The notes: generated by a model from the sequence alone, not told the origin. DNA of 64,000 bases from Streptomyces sp. CNQ-509 (GCF_001011035.1 NZ_CP011492.1:3047501-3111500); one strand, 5' to 3'; numbered from the stretch's first letter, positions 51,976-60,444 are shown. Numbers and translations are program-made.

Positions 51976-52950
51976 TCAGGACGGCGACGCGTAGTGGGCG
52001 GCGAGGGCCGCGGCGCGGTCGCGCAGGGCCGTTCGCAGCCACCCCGGGGTCAACGCCTCGGCGTCCGTGGCGAGTTGCCACACCGCCCATTCGGCGTGCC
52101 GCGCGTCCTGGAACGCCACCTCCAGCCGCAGCCGCCCGTCCGGCTCCACGTCCTCGGCGAGTACGGCGAGGGCGGTGCCCACCAGCTCCTCGCGGCGCCG
52201 CGGCGTGATCCGTACCGCCACGGCGACCCGGTCCCCGCCGCTACGGAAGCGGGCGCTCCGCTCCTGCCACGCCCGGTCGAGGTCGACGCGCTCGGGGCGC
52301 TGCGCGGGTTCGGGGAGTTCCTCCGCGGCGCGGACCCGCGAGAGGCGGTAGGTGCGGTCGGCGCCGTCGCGGGCGGCGAGCAGGTAGCCCTTGTCCCGTA
52401 CGGTCACCAGGCCGATCGGGTCCACCGTGCGCCACGCCGCGGCCCGCCCCTCCGGGGCGTAGCGGATCCGCAACTTCCGCCCGGCGAAGACGGCGCCGCG
52501 AAGGGCGGCCATCACCTCGTCCGGTACCTCGTCGGCGGTGAGCGGGCGGGCGAGGAGGTCGGTCTCGGGGTCGACGAGGAGCCGTTCCGCGACCCCCGCG
52601 GCGGTGTCGCGGTAGCCGGGCGGCAGCGCGTCGACCACCTTGAGCATCGCCGACGCGAGCGCCGAGCCGAGCCCGAACGCCTGCGCGCCGCGCCGCGATC
52701 CGGCGATGAGGAGGGCGAGGGCCTCGTCGTGGTTGAGCCCGGTCAGCTCCGTACGGAACCCGGGCAGCAGCGCGAACCCGCCGTGCCGGCCGCGCTCGGA
52801 GTGCACCGGCACGCCGGCCGCGGACAGGGCCTCGATGTCGCGCAGCACGGTGCGGGTGGAGACCTCCAGCTCGCGCGCGAGCGTGGCCGCGGAGAGCCGG
52901 CCGCGCTGGCGGAGGAGCAGGACCAGCGAGACCAGGCGATCGGCGCGCAT
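51976..52950 (-). CDS. DeoR-type HTH and WYL-domain regulator
   Basis: ATG at 52950 (MRADRLVSLVLLLRQRGRLSAATLARELEVSTRTVLRDIEALSAAGVPV). 324 residues. HTH 1-60, WYL domain about 140-215 (RIRYAPEGRAAAWRTVDPIGLVTVRDKGYLLAARDGADRTYRLSRV), C-terminal WCX part to the end. WYL proteins sense nucleic acids or small ligands. Divergent from the Rid gene at 53007 across only 56 nt holding an inverted repeat, so autoregulation plus control of that gene is likely. Confidence 0.9.
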   Translation of the reverse strand: MRADRLVSLVLLLRQRGRLSAATLARELEVSTRTVLRDIEALSAAGVPVHSERGRHGGFALLPGFRTELTGLNHDEALALLIAGSRRGAQAFGLGSALASAMLKVVDALPPGYRDTAAGVAERLLVDPETDLLARPLTADEVPDEVMAALRGAVFAGRKLRIRYAPEGRAAAWRTVDPIGLVTVRDKGYLLAARDGADRTYRLSRVRAAEELPEPAQRPERVDLDRAWQERSARFRSGGDRVAVAVRITPRRREELVGTALAVLAEDVEPDGRLRLEVAFQDARHAEWAVWQLATDAEALTPGWLRTALRDRAAALAAHYASPS

Positions 52951-52966
52951 AAATCCAGCAGGATAT

Positions 52967-52983
52967 ACGACACAGGATGTCGT
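52967..52983. promoter_or_regulatory. WYL regulator operator candidate
   Basis: ACGACA (52967-52972) and TGTCGT (52978-52983) form an inverted repeat with a 5-nt centre (CAGGA) in the divergent WYL/Rid intergenic region. TATAC at 52964-52968 lies in the middle. Confidence 0.45.
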
Positions 52984-53006
52984 CATTCGTTGCGAGGCTG
53001 ACGCCC

Positions 53007-53402
53007 ATGGAACGCACAGCGATAAACCCGGTCACCTGGTCGACGGAGATGGGCTTCAACCAGGGCGAACTGGTCTCCGGCCACACCCGCACGCTCTTCG
53101 TCTCGGGCCAGACCGCCATGAGTCCCGAGGGCCGGCCGCAGCACGCGGACGACATGGCCGCACAGCTCGCCCTCAGTCTCGACAACCTGGAGGCGGTCCT
53201 CGCCGGGGCGGACATGTCCCTGGAGAACCTCGTCCGCCTCAACGTCTACACCACCGACGTCGACGCCCTCTTCCCGCACTACGGCGAACTGGCCGCCCGC
53301 CTCGCCGCGGCGAAGGCGGCCCCGGCGACGACGATGCTCGGCGTCACCCGCCTGGCGATCCCCACCCTGCTGGTCGAACTGGAGGCCACCGCCGTCGCGT
53401 AG
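53007..53402 (+). CDS. Rid family protein
   Basis: ATG at 53007, MERTAINPVTWS. 131 residues. QGELVSGHTRTLFVSGQTAMSPEGRPQHADDMAAQLALSLDNLEAVLAGADMSLENLVRLNVYTTDVDALFPHY and TTMLGVTRLAIPTLLVELEATAVA. Third Rid gene in the window, and the only one with a dedicated regulator. Confidence 0.88.
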   Translation: MERTAINPVTWSTEMGFNQGELVSGHTRTLFVSGQTAMSPEGRPQHADDMAAQLALSLDNLEAVLAGADMSLENLVRLNVYTTDVDALFPHYGELAARLAAAKAAPATTMLGVTRLAIPTLLVELEATAVA

Positions 53403-53412
53403 CGCCGCACGC

Positions 53413-53447
53413 GGGGCCCGGCCGGCGGAGCGCGCCGGCCGGGCCCC
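53413..53447. terminator. Hairpin between convergent Rid and DUF1062 genes
   Basis: GGGGCCCGGCCGGCG (53413-53427) pairs with CGCCGGCCGGGCCCC (53433-53447), 15 bp, loop 5. Placed to end both transcripts. Confidence 0.8.
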
Positions 53448-53466
53448 GGGTTGCTTGGGTGCGGGT

Positions 53467-54015
53467 TCAGCGTTTGAGGGTGAACGTGAAGTCGCCGGTC
53501 AGTCTGGCGTTGAGGCGGACCGCGGCGATGAGCCTCCCCTCGTCCATCAGGCGCTCCGCCTCGGCCCGCGTGAGGGCGCAGCCGTCGGCGATCAGCCGCA
53601 TCGGGCGGACCGGGATCCGGGCCGCGAAGCGCACCGTGACGTCGATGACCTCGCGGTGGAGATGGTCCGTGCCGCCCGTGTCGAGGCGCCAGGCGCCCGT
53701 CCAGTCGAGCGCGACGCGGTTGCGGCGCTGGAGGGCCGGGTCCTGGAGCAGGGTGGCGGCCAGGTGGATGTCGTCGTGGTGGAGCCGGGCCAGGAGTTCG
53801 GGGCGTACGGAGCGTACGTTCACCCGCTCCAGGACCGTGAGCTTCGCCGTCGCCCCGCAGCCCGTGCAGAGCGCGAGGAGCCAGACGTCGAGGAGCTTGT
53901 GGTGGGCGTTGACGCGGAACTTGCCGTTCGCCCGGAAGCGCCCGGACGCGCACGCGTGACAGCGGCGGCGGACGAGCGGCAGGCAGGTGGGCATGACCAA
54001 CCAGTCTGTGAGCAC
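53467..54015 (-). CDS. DUF1062 protein with two CxxC motifs
   Basis: GTG at 54015 (LTDWLVMPTCLPLVRRRC) preferred because members begin with a W-x-V-x-PT block; ATG at 53994 also possible. 182 residues. CHAC and CTGC near residues 20 and 55 look like a zinc ribbon; LDVWLLALC, LTVLERVNVRSV and RRNRVALDWTGAWRLDT are the DUF1062 landmarks. Role unknown; the family is often near transcriptional regulators. Confidence 0.82.
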   Translation of the reverse strand: MLTDWLVMPTCLPLVRRRCHACASGRFRANGKFRVNAHHKLLDVWLLALCTGCGATAKLTVLERVNVRSVRPELLARLHHDDIHLAATLLQDPALQRRNRVALDWTGAWRLDTGGTDHLHREVIDVTVRFAARIPVRPMRLIADGCALTRAEAERLMDEGRLIAAVRLNARLTGDFTFTLKR

Positions 54016-54294
54016 AGAAGTACACCGGTATCTGTGTGAGAAAAACCGCAGCAAGAAGCAGCGCGACGGCGCCCGCACGAAGCGGCGCACGACGCGCGAC
54101 CAATCAGCGCTTGGGGGGTCTCACACGGTGTACAACGGCACGCCCTTGCCTCGACGACTCGGTCCCGGGGACCGTACGGGTGCGAGCGGCGCACCTCAAG
54201 GGATTTCCCGGATCATAAATCCGTGGACGGATCCGCGGGCGATCACCTACTGTGTGACCTCACGCCCCGAGACGGTCGGAAGGAGGCGAGTGCC

Positions 54295-54357
54295 GTGAAG
54301 TTCACTCTTACCCAGCGCTCCCCTCGTCCGCAGTCCGGCGTGGTTCATCAGTCCTGA
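54295..54357 (+). CDS. 20-codon leader ORF
   Basis: GTG at 54295 with AAGGAGG 7 nt upstream, TGA at 54355-54357; encodes MKFTLTQRS...VVHQS. It ends 39 nt before the acetyltransferase ATG at 54397. Excellent ribosome site, basic peptide, no cysteine or rare-codon run. May act as a translational attenuator or upstream ORF for the next gene. Confidence 0.5.
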   Translation: MKFTLTQRSPRPQSGVVHQS

Positions 54358-54396
54358 CCGGGAGCGCGCCGCACAGCCGTTATCCCGGAGGAATCC

Positions 54397-55299
54397 ATGA
54401 CCGATCCGGTCATCATCCGTGCGCTCACCGAGAGCGACGCCCCTCTCTTCGACGCCTTGCCCGACCCCCTCGGCGCCCGCGAGGGCCACCGCAACACCCG
54501 GTTCCGTACGGAGTGGAAGCACGTCGCCCTCCGCGACGGCCGGGTCGTCGCCCGCGGCGCCTGGTGGGGCGGCCCCGACGACGCGGAGCCCCTCAGCGTC
54601 AACTGGTTCGACGTGGCAGAGGGCGAGGAGGAGGCGGGAACCCGGCTCCTGCTCTCCGTGCCCTGGCGGGTCGAACTCGAAATCAACCTGCCCGGCGGCT
54701 GGCGCGAAGAACCCGCCCTGCGCGCCGCCGCCGACGCCCGCTTCGCCGCCGCCCGCGCCGCCGGGTACGAACTCCTCGTCGAGCGGTTCCTCTACCGCTG
54801 GACCCCCGACCGCGGCCTCCCCGAGCGGCCCGGCCGGCTGCGTTTCAGGGCCGAACCCGACGACAGCGTGTTCTTCGACGCCCTGCGCCGCATCCACTCC
54901 GCCACCCTGGACGCCCACGCGCTCAAGGCGATCGGGGAAGGCGGCCTGGACCAGGCGGCACAGGAAGAGATCGACTTCTTCCACTGGTGCCCCTCCCCGC
55001 GGGAGTGGTGGCAGACCGCGTACACGCCGGAGGGTGAGCTGGCGGGCATCCACATCCCCGCCCACAACCCCTCGGGCCCGATCGTCGGCTTCATCGGCGT
55101 CCTCCCCGAACAGCGCGGCCACGGCTATTCCTACGACCTCCTCACCGAGTGCACCCACTTCCTCGTCGAGCGGGGCGCGGAGTTCGTCAGCGGCGCGACG
55201 GACCGGGGGAACTTCCCGATGGCCGCGAACTTCGCGAAGGCCGGCTATCCCGTCGTGCGGGAACGCGTCAACTTCCACCCGGCGGACCTGGAGGAGTAG
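54397..55299 (+). CDS. GNAT family acetyltransferase
   Basis: ATG at 54397 after GGAGGAATCC. 300 residues. First half IIRALTESDAPLFDALPDPLG with GARVA-like strands; second half holds GPIVGFIGVLPEQRGHGYSYDLLTECTHFLVERG (acetyl-CoA loop RGHGYSYDLL) and a GYPVVRERVNFH end. 54016-54294 upstream holds an AT-rich run but no gene. Two-domain GNAT; substrate unknown. Confidence 0.86.
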   Translation: MTDPVIIRALTESDAPLFDALPDPLGAREGHRNTRFRTEWKHVALRDGRVVARGAWWGGPDDAEPLSVNWFDVAEGEEEAGTRLLLSVPWRVELEINLPGGWREEPALRAAADARFAAARAAGYELLVERFLYRWTPDRGLPERPGRLRFRAEPDDSVFFDALRRIHSATLDAHALKAIGEGGLDQAAQEEIDFFHWCPSPREWWQTAYTPEGELAGIHIPAHNPSGPIVGFIGVLPEQRGHGYSYDLLTECTHFLVERGAEFVSGATDRGNFPMAANFAKAGYPVVRERVNFHPADLEE

Positions 55300-55307
55300 C
55301 AGGAGAG

Positions 55308-55336
55308 GCGGGGCCCGGCATCGGGTCGGGCCCCGC
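55308..55336. terminator. Hairpin between convergent GNAT and DinB genes
   Basis: GCGGGGCCCG (55308-55317) and CGGGCCCCGC (55327-55336), 10 bp, nine-base loop GCATCGGGT. Confidence 0.75.
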
Positions 55337-55368
55337 TTCCGTACCGCCGGCCTCCGGTAGGCGGGGGC

Positions 55369-55878
55369 TCAGGCGCCCACGTTCCCGTCGATGCCCTCCC
55401 GCAGGAAGTCCGCGTGCCCGTTGTGCCGCCCGTACTCCAGGAGGACGTGCACCATCACCATCCGCAGCGACACGTCCTCGTCCCACCTCGGCTGGTACCC
55501 GACCAGGTCCAGGGACTCCGCCTCCCGCTCGATCCGGCGCGACCGCCCGACCTCCGCCTCCCAGGCGCCGAACGCCTCGGCCCTGGTCGACCCGCTCGCG
55601 TCGTACGCCGCCTGGAAGTCGATCCGGTCGGACCAGACCATCGGCGCGTCGTGGTCCTCGAACACGCGCCGGAACCAGGCCCGTTCCACCTCCGCCATGT
55701 GCCGCACCAGACCGAGCAGCGAGAGCGTGGACGGCGGCATCGACCGCCGCCGCAGCTCCTCGTCGCTCAGCCCCTCGCATTTCATGGCAAGAGTGGCGCG
55801 GTGGTAGTCGAGACAGGCCCGCAGCGTGTCGCGTTCGCTGCCCAGACGGGGCGGTCCCACACGGTTGTCGACGATCAC
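55369..55878 (-). CDS. DinB/DUF664 family protein
   Basis: GTG at 55878; 169 residues. Four-helix bundle: RDTLRACLDYHRATLAMKCEGLSDEELRRRSMPPSTLSLLGLVRHMAEVERAWFRRV (with H near 57 and 61 type metal ligand) and VHVLLEYGRHNGHADFLREGIDG, the metal-binding end. Related to bacillithiol/mycothiol transferases; no substrate deduced. Confidence 0.87.
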   Translation of the reverse strand: MIVDNRVGPPRLGSERDTLRACLDYHRATLAMKCEGLSDEELRRRSMPPSTLSLLGLVRHMAEVERAWFRRVFEDHDAPMVWSDRIDFQAAYDASGSTRAEAFGAWEAEVGRSRRIEREAESLDLVGYQPRWDEDVSLRMVMVHVLLEYGRHNGHADFLREGIDGNVGA

Positions 55879-55951
55879 GTGCCGTACCCCTCAGTCGTGC
55901 GTCCGGTTCCGGGCCAGTATCCCCTCGGACGCACGGCTGCCGGGTCTGCCG

Positions 55952-56533
55952 CTAGGCGGCGCGCGGCGGCTCCTCGGGGCGCTCCTCGGGGGCTTCCGCC
56001 TCACCGGGGCGCCCGGACCGGCCGGGCTTGCCGGTGGTGGAGACGGAGCGGAGCCGGGGCTCCGGCTCGGGTTCTTCCGCGGGCGGGGTGAGGGGGCGGC
56101 GCCGCTGCTTGCCCCAGACGCCCACCCCGACCAGCATCAGCGCCGCGCCGATCACGGCGTTCGCCGTCCCGACGTCCAGCCCGGTGCCGTCGGTGCTGAC
56201 CTTCAGCCCGCCGACCAACTGGCTCTGCCGGAGCATCCACAGCGCGGTGATGAAGAGCACCAGGAGCGCGGCGAGGATGACGAGACGGCGCGAGCGCGTC
56301 AACGTCCCGTAGACGGCCACCAGCGCGGCGACCGCGAAGGGCAGGAAGATCGAGCCGAAGAGCTGCGCCCGGGTCTCGGAGATCCCGTCGAAGACGCTGC
56401 CGAGCGCGTAGAAGCGACCGTCCCGGCCGTTGTACCAGGGCCGCCAGACGCTCCAGACCACGCCCACCACACCCGCGAGGACGAGGACGGAGCCGACGAT
56501 GTAGCGCTTGTTGCGCGTGGTGTTCTCCAGCAT
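55952..56533 (-). CDS. Four-helix membrane protein
   Basis: 193 residues; ATG 56533. Helices: RYIVGSVLVLAGVVGVVWSVW, IFLPFAVAALVAVYGTL, LVILAALLVLFITALWML and ANAVIGAALMLVGVGVWG, then a cytoplasmic tail rich in Pro, Glu and Arg (about 45 residues). WRPWYNGRDGRFYALG loop between helices 1 and 2. No family recognised. Divergent from the glycosyltransferase gene. Confidence 0.7.
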   Translation of the reverse strand: MLENTTRNKRYIVGSVLVLAGVVGVVWSVWRPWYNGRDGRFYALGSVFDGISETRAQLFGSIFLPFAVAALVAVYGTLTRSRRLVILAALLVLFITALWMLRQSQLVGGLKVSTDGTGLDVGTANAVIGAALMLVGVGVWGKQRRRPLTPPAEEPEPEPRLRSVSTTGKPGRSGRPGEAEAPEERPEEPPRAA

Positions 56534-56673
56534 CTTCGTACTCCTCCGATGCCGTAGTCCCCCATCCGACGCTACGTCCCACGCGCCCCTCCCGCCACCG
56601 GAAGAACAGAAGGTGCATGTGCGGCGAAGAACTAGAGTCGGATTCGACTACTTCGGGAGGGCACGGACCACGC

Positions 56674-57954
56674 ATGCGCATTTCCTTCCTGCTGCACAAT
56701 ACGTACGGAATCGGGGGCACCATCCGTACGACCTTCACCCTCGCCCAGGCCCTCGCGGAGCGCCACGACGTGGAGCTGGTCTCCGTCTTCCGGCACCGCG
56801 ACGAGCCCATGATGGAACCCCCGCTCGGCATACCCATCCGCACGCTCGTCGACCTGCGCCGACGGGGCCCGGACTACGCGGGCGACCTGCCGGACCACCG
56901 AAAACCCGCCCGGGTCTTCCCACGCGGCGACGGCCGGCACAACCAATACAGCAAGCTCACCGACGACCGCATCGGCGCCTATCTGCGCACCGTGGACGCC
57001 GACGTCGTCGTCGGCACCCGCCCCGGACTCAACGTCCACATCGCCCGCCAGACCCGCCGCGGCCCCGTCCGCATCGCCCAGGAACACCTCACGCTCGACG
57101 GCCACGGCGGACGTCTCCGTCGCGAACTCGGCATCCGCTACAGCCTCCTCGACGCGGTCACCACCGTCACCGAAGCCGACGCCCACGCCTACCGCACCCG
57201 CCTGAACCTCCCCGGCGTCCGCATCGAGGCCGTCCCCAACAGCGTGCCGGCACCGGCCGTCGCCCCCGCCGACGGCACCGCCAAAGTGGTCGTCGCCGCC
57301 GGCCGGCTCACCCGGGTCAAGCGCTACGACCTCCTGATCGAGGCGTTCGCCAAGGTCGCCGCGGCCCGCCCCGACTGGACGTTACGGATCTACGGCAGCG
57401 GCGACCGCACGGGCAACGAACGCGACGCCCTGCGGGCGCAGATCGCTGACCTCCGGCTCACGGAGCACGTCTTCCTGATGGGCAACGCGAGCCCCATGGA
57501 GCGTGAGTGGGTCAAGGGCTCCATCGCGGCGGTCACATCGAGCAAGGAGTCGTTCGGCATGACGATCGTGGAGGCGATGCGCTGCGCGCTGCCGGTCGTC
57601 TCCACGGACTGCCCGCACGGGCCGAGCGAGATCATCGAGGACGGCGTGGACGGCCGCCTCGTCCCGGTCGGAAACGCGAACGCCGTGGCGGACGCGCTCC
57701 TTGAGCTGATCCAGGACGACGCCCTCCGCCGCCGCACGGGGGCGGCGGCCCGCGCCGCCTCCGAACGCTTCGACCCGTCCCGGATCGCCGCCCGCCACGA
57801 GGCGATCTTCACGGAGCTGACGGAACGGCCCCGCCCCCGCGGATTGCTCCGCGACCTGGCGCTACGGAGCCGCGGCACGGCGTACGGCAGCGCCTACGCC
57901 GCGAGGCACGTGGCGGCTACCGCCCTGCGCCGAGCCCGCGGGCGAAGTCGGTGA
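56674..57954 (+). CDS. GT4 family glycosyltransferase with TTA codon
   Basis: ATG 56674; GGGAGGG about 14 nt upstream. 426 residues. N-terminal MRISFLLHNTYGIGGTIRTTFTLAQALAERHDVELVSVF; C-terminal GT-B part with VVAAGRLTRVKRYDLLIEAFAKV, LRIYGSGDR and SSKESFGMTIVEAMRCALPVVSTDCPHGPSEII. The ESFG...EA motif holds the acid for retaining transfer. Codon TTA at 57382-57384 (LR of TLRIYGSG) makes it bldA-dependent. Its 3' end overlaps the convergent DUF397 gene by 38 nt. Confidence 0.9.
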   Translation: MRISFLLHNTYGIGGTIRTTFTLAQALAERHDVELVSVFRHRDEPMMEPPLGIPIRTLVDLRRRGPDYAGDLPDHRKPARVFPRGDGRHNQYSKLTDDRIGAYLRTVDADVVVGTRPGLNVHIARQTRRGPVRIAQEHLTLDGHGGRLRRELGIRYSLLDAVTTVTEADAHAYRTRLNLPGVRIEAVPNSVPAPAVAPADGTAKVVVAAGRLTRVKRYDLLIEAFAKVAAARPDWTLRIYGSGDRTGNERDALRAQIADLRLTEHVFLMGNASPMEREWVKGSIAAVTSSKESFGMTIVEAMRCALPVVSTDCPHGPSEIIEDGVDGRLVPVGNANAVADALLELIQDDALRRRTGAAARAASERFDPSRIAARHEAIFTELTERPRPRGLLRDLALRSRGTAYGSAYAARHVAATALRRARGRSR

Positions 57955-58168
57955 ACGCCTGCCAGGCGTCGGCGGAGAAGGTGAGCGCGGGGCCGTCGGG
58001 GTCCTTGGAGTCACGGACGTGAACGGCGGCGGGGGTGGCGGCAACCTCGACACACTGGCCGCCCTCGCTGCCGCTGTAGGACGACTTGCGCCAGTCGAGC
58101 GCGACTTCGACGCAGTTGCCACCTTCGCTGCCGCTGTAGCTGCTCTTGAACCACGCCAGCGTGCTCAT
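57917..58168 (-). CDS. DUF397 protein with duplicated N-terminal motif
   Basis: ATG at 58168 overlaps the XRE stop (ATGA, 58165-58168): coupled. 83 residues. The motif W-x-KSSYSGSEGG-x-CVEVA occurs twice (about 6-22 and 26-42), followed by VHVRDSKDPDGPALTFSADAWQAFTDFA. Duplication of the first half-domain is unusual. It completes a whiJ-like trio with the XRE gene and the HATPase gene at 59104. Confidence 0.9.
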   Translation of the reverse strand: MSTLAWFKSSYSGSEGGNCVEVALDWRKSSYSGSEGGQCVEVAATPAAVHVRDSKDPDGPALTFSADAWQAFTDFARGLGAGR

Positions 58169-59001
58169 AGCTCTCCCAAGACCTTCTCGATCAAGTCGAG
58201 TGATTCGCGCGGCGCCAGCGCCTGCGCCCGGATGATGCCATAGCGCCCCTCGATCTCGCGGACCCTTTCCCGCTCCATGATCAGTTGGCTGGTGCCCTGC
58301 ACCTCCACGTACGCAATCCTGCCCTGGTCCTCGGTCTCAAGCAAGGTCAGCGCCCCGTCCAGGCAGGCGTGGTCTTCCCGGTCCGTGGGCATGACCTGGA
58401 TCTCGACATTCGGCCGCTGTCCGGTCAGAAGGAGGTGCTCCAACTGGCCGCGCAGCACGCCCTTTCCACCGATCGGCCGTCGCAGCACAGTCTCTTCAAG
58501 CACGAAGCTCAGAATGGGCACGGGCTGGCGATCGAAGATCGCCTGTCGGTCCAGTCGAGCGGCAACTCGTTGCTGGATGATGTCCTCATGCACCGGCGGA
58601 CGACGGGCCTGTAGGACAGCGCGGGCGTACTCCTCGGTTTGCAGCAGGCCCCAGACCACCTGCGGGTCGTACGCGTGCAACTCCACCGCCGCCTTCTCCA
58701 GGGCGGCGAAGTCCTCGAAGAACGTCGGGTACCGGACCCGCGCCAGCTCCTCCTTCATCACCTTCAGTAACCCGCCGGCGTCCACTGCCACATCCGTCTG
58801 GTCGACATACTCCGGACGCGGGATCCGCCTCCCCTGCTCGACCGCCCCGACCATGAATTCGCTGTACCCGATCCGCCCAGCCAACTGCGGCTGTGTGATG
58901 CCGACCCGCTCTCGCAGGATCTTCTGCTGCCGCCCGAAGGTGCGCAGGATCGCCGCCCCCTCACCCTCGACCGGTCGACTCGGACGCTTGGATTCCGCCA
59001 T
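58165..59001 (-). CDS. XRE-DUF5753 regulator (WhiJ-like) with TTA codon
   Basis: ATG at 59001 with GGGGAGG 10 nt upstream (second ATG at 59019 not used). 278 residues. HTH at about 20-75: LRTFGRQQKILRERVGITQPQLAGRIGYSEFMVGAVEQGRRIP. DUF5753 from about 80: FEDFAALEKAAVELHAYDPQVVWGLLQTEEYARAVL. Leu in AGGLLKVMKEE is TTA (58768-58770), so translation needs bldA tRNA. Together with DUF397 downstream and the divergent HATPase it reproduces the whiJ/abaA-like gene set. Confidence 0.92.
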   Translation of the reverse strand: MAESKRPSRPVEGEGAAILRTFGRQQKILRERVGITQPQLAGRIGYSEFMVGAVEQGRRIPRPEYVDQTDVAVDAGGLLKVMKEELARVRYPTFFEDFAALEKAAVELHAYDPQVVWGLLQTEEYARAVLQARRPPVHEDIIQQRVAARLDRQAIFDRQPVPILSFVLEETVLRRPIGGKGVLRGQLEHLLLTGQRPNVEIQVMPTDREDHACLDGALTLLETEDQGRIAYVEVQGTSQLIMERERVREIEGRYGIIRAQALAPRESLDLIEKVLGEL

Positions 59002-59035
59002 ACTGAATCGCCTCCCCACTTGCGGTACGTGTCCG

Positions 59036-59062
59036 GTACAGCACTCTCCGTAGGGGCTGTAC
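59036..59062. promoter_or_regulatory. Inverted repeat in the divergent XRE/HATPase promoter region
   Basis: GTACAGC (59036-59042) and GCTGTAC (59056-59062), 7-bp perfect arms, 13-nt centre. GGTAC also recurs at 59023 and 59035. Suits autoregulation by the XRE protein. Confidence 0.5.
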
Positions 59063-59103
59063 GTCTGGCCAGGGTATTCGCCTCAGCGGCAACGTGGGGA
59101 TCC

Positions 59104-59565
59104 ATGAATCCCCCAACGATTGCACGAGAACCGGAACGCGCCCCAGGCGCACAACCGACCGCGCTCGCCCGGACGTTCGCGATGCAGTTCACGTCCAGCC
59201 GCCGTGGCGCCCGCCTCGCCCGTCTGCTTGCCGTTCAGCGCCTCGGCACATGGGGCTTCCCCCGCAACGGCGAGGTGTCGCTGGCCGTCGAGACAGTGGT
59301 CGCGGAGTTGTGTGCGAACGCCGTGCTGCACGGGCGGGTGCCCGGCCGGGACTTCCACCTGGCGATGCGGCTCCGCGTCGACGGCGTGCTGCGCATCGAG
59401 GTGGCCGACGCGCGGCGCGAGCGCGTGCCTGTGCTGGAGCGACGGTACGACGTAGAGGACGAACGCGGGCGGGGGTTGCTGCTCGTCGAGGCGATGGCGG
59501 ACCGGTGGGGGGTGGCGGAGCGCCAAGCCGTGGGAAAGATCGTGTGGTGCGAGCTTGATACCTGA
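59104..59565 (+). CDS. HATPase anti-sigma-like protein of a whiJ-type locus
   Basis: ATG at 59104; 153 residues. AMQFTSSRRGARLARLLAVQRLGTWGFPRNGEVSLAVETVVAELCANAVLHGRVPGRDFHLAMRLRVDGVLRIEVADARRERVPVLE ... RGRGLLLVEAMADRWGV: N-box (ELCANAVLHG) and G1/G2 (VADAR..., GRGLLLVEAMADRWG) of RsbW/SpoIIAB-like kinases. Without a partner sigma factor nearby, it probably works with the XRE/DUF397 pair. Confidence 0.9.
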   Translation: MNPPTIAREPERAPGAQPTALARTFAMQFTSSRRGARLARLLAVQRLGTWGFPRNGEVSLAVETVVAELCANAVLHGRVPGRDFHLAMRLRVDGVLRIEVADARRERVPVLERRYDVEDERGRGLLLVEAMADRWGVAERQAVGKIVWCELDT

Positions 59566-60015
59566 CGCCCACCCCACGCGGGCCTCGCGCTCGGGGGCTG
59601 GAGAAACTGGGCCGTAACTCGCGGTAACACCCCCCGATCCGGGCCGAATCAGCCCCTCAGCGCCGACTTTCACCCCTCCAGACGCACCCACCCACCGGCA
59701 GCCGCCAGATCCGCCCCCAGGCCACCCGGAATGCGCCCCACCGCCACAAAGTCGCCGCAACAGCAACCAGAAACCCGGGCAAAACCCCCACCCAGCCCGA
59801 CTCTCGCCCCAGCCGAACCACCCCACCGACAGCCCCGACAAGCAGGCAGACCCCGGCCCCGGTGCCATCCGCCACCGACACCGGGCCCGCCCGCGCACAG
59901 CGCAGGCCCGCCTCCGGCAGCCGGCCCCCGTCACCGGACGACCGACCCGTAGGCGGCTTCAAGGGACGCCGCTCCCTCCGGGCCACCCATAGCCGCCGGT
60001 CTGTCACGGGCCGGA

Positions 60016-60100
60016 GTCCGCAGTCAAGGGTGGGGCGAAGCCCCATCGCGCAGCGACGCTCCTCGCAGCGAAGCGGAGAGGAGCGCCCTTGACGGCGGAC
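60016..60100. repeat. Structured 85-nt nested inverted repeat
   Basis: Outer arms GTCCGCAGTCAAGGG (60016-60030) and CCCTTGACGGCGGAC (60086-60100) pair at 14 of 15 positions. Inside: GGGGC-GAA-GCCCC (60032-60044) and CGCTCCTC...GAGGAGCG (60057-60085). As RNA it would make a three-way junction; as DNA a cruciform. No coding. Confidence 0.7.
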
Positions 60101-60390
60101 GCAGGCCCGCACACTCAAGAGACGGGTGGCCCGGTGGGAGCCCCAACGACACCGCCCACCCCGACTCGGACCCCCCGCACACCGGCCCACCCCACGCAGC
60201 AGACCCCGCCCGACACCGACCCCCCGCACCCGCTCCCCACAACCACCACGTACCAACCCAACGCCCACCGCACCGCCCCGCTACCCCCGCACCGCCCCCA
60301 CCGCCCCGCGCTGTCAGACCAGCCGCATACCCTTGGGCGGGCGTGAGGGCACGAGTAGGCACGAGTAGGCCGGATTACGAACAGGCCGCC

Positions 60391-60444
60391 CGACCCGAGC
60401 AGGCCGACCGACCCGGACAGGCCGACCGACCCGGACAGGCCGAT
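60391..60444. repeat. 18-bp tandem repeat, three copies
   Basis: CGACCCGAGCAGGCCGAC, CGACCCGGACAGGCCGAC and CGACCCGGACAGGCCGAT follow each other; a half copy precedes. Sits 36 nt downstream of the MFS stop (60481), in non-coding DNA. Confidence 0.7.

Noticed and set aside
59657..59880. Small membrane protein on the minus strand
   Set aside because: One hydrophobic stretch but no ribosome site and no better support than random frames in C-rich DNA.
60391..60444. CRISPR array
   Set aside because: Repeats are directly adjacent without spacers; a plain 18-bp tandem repeat.
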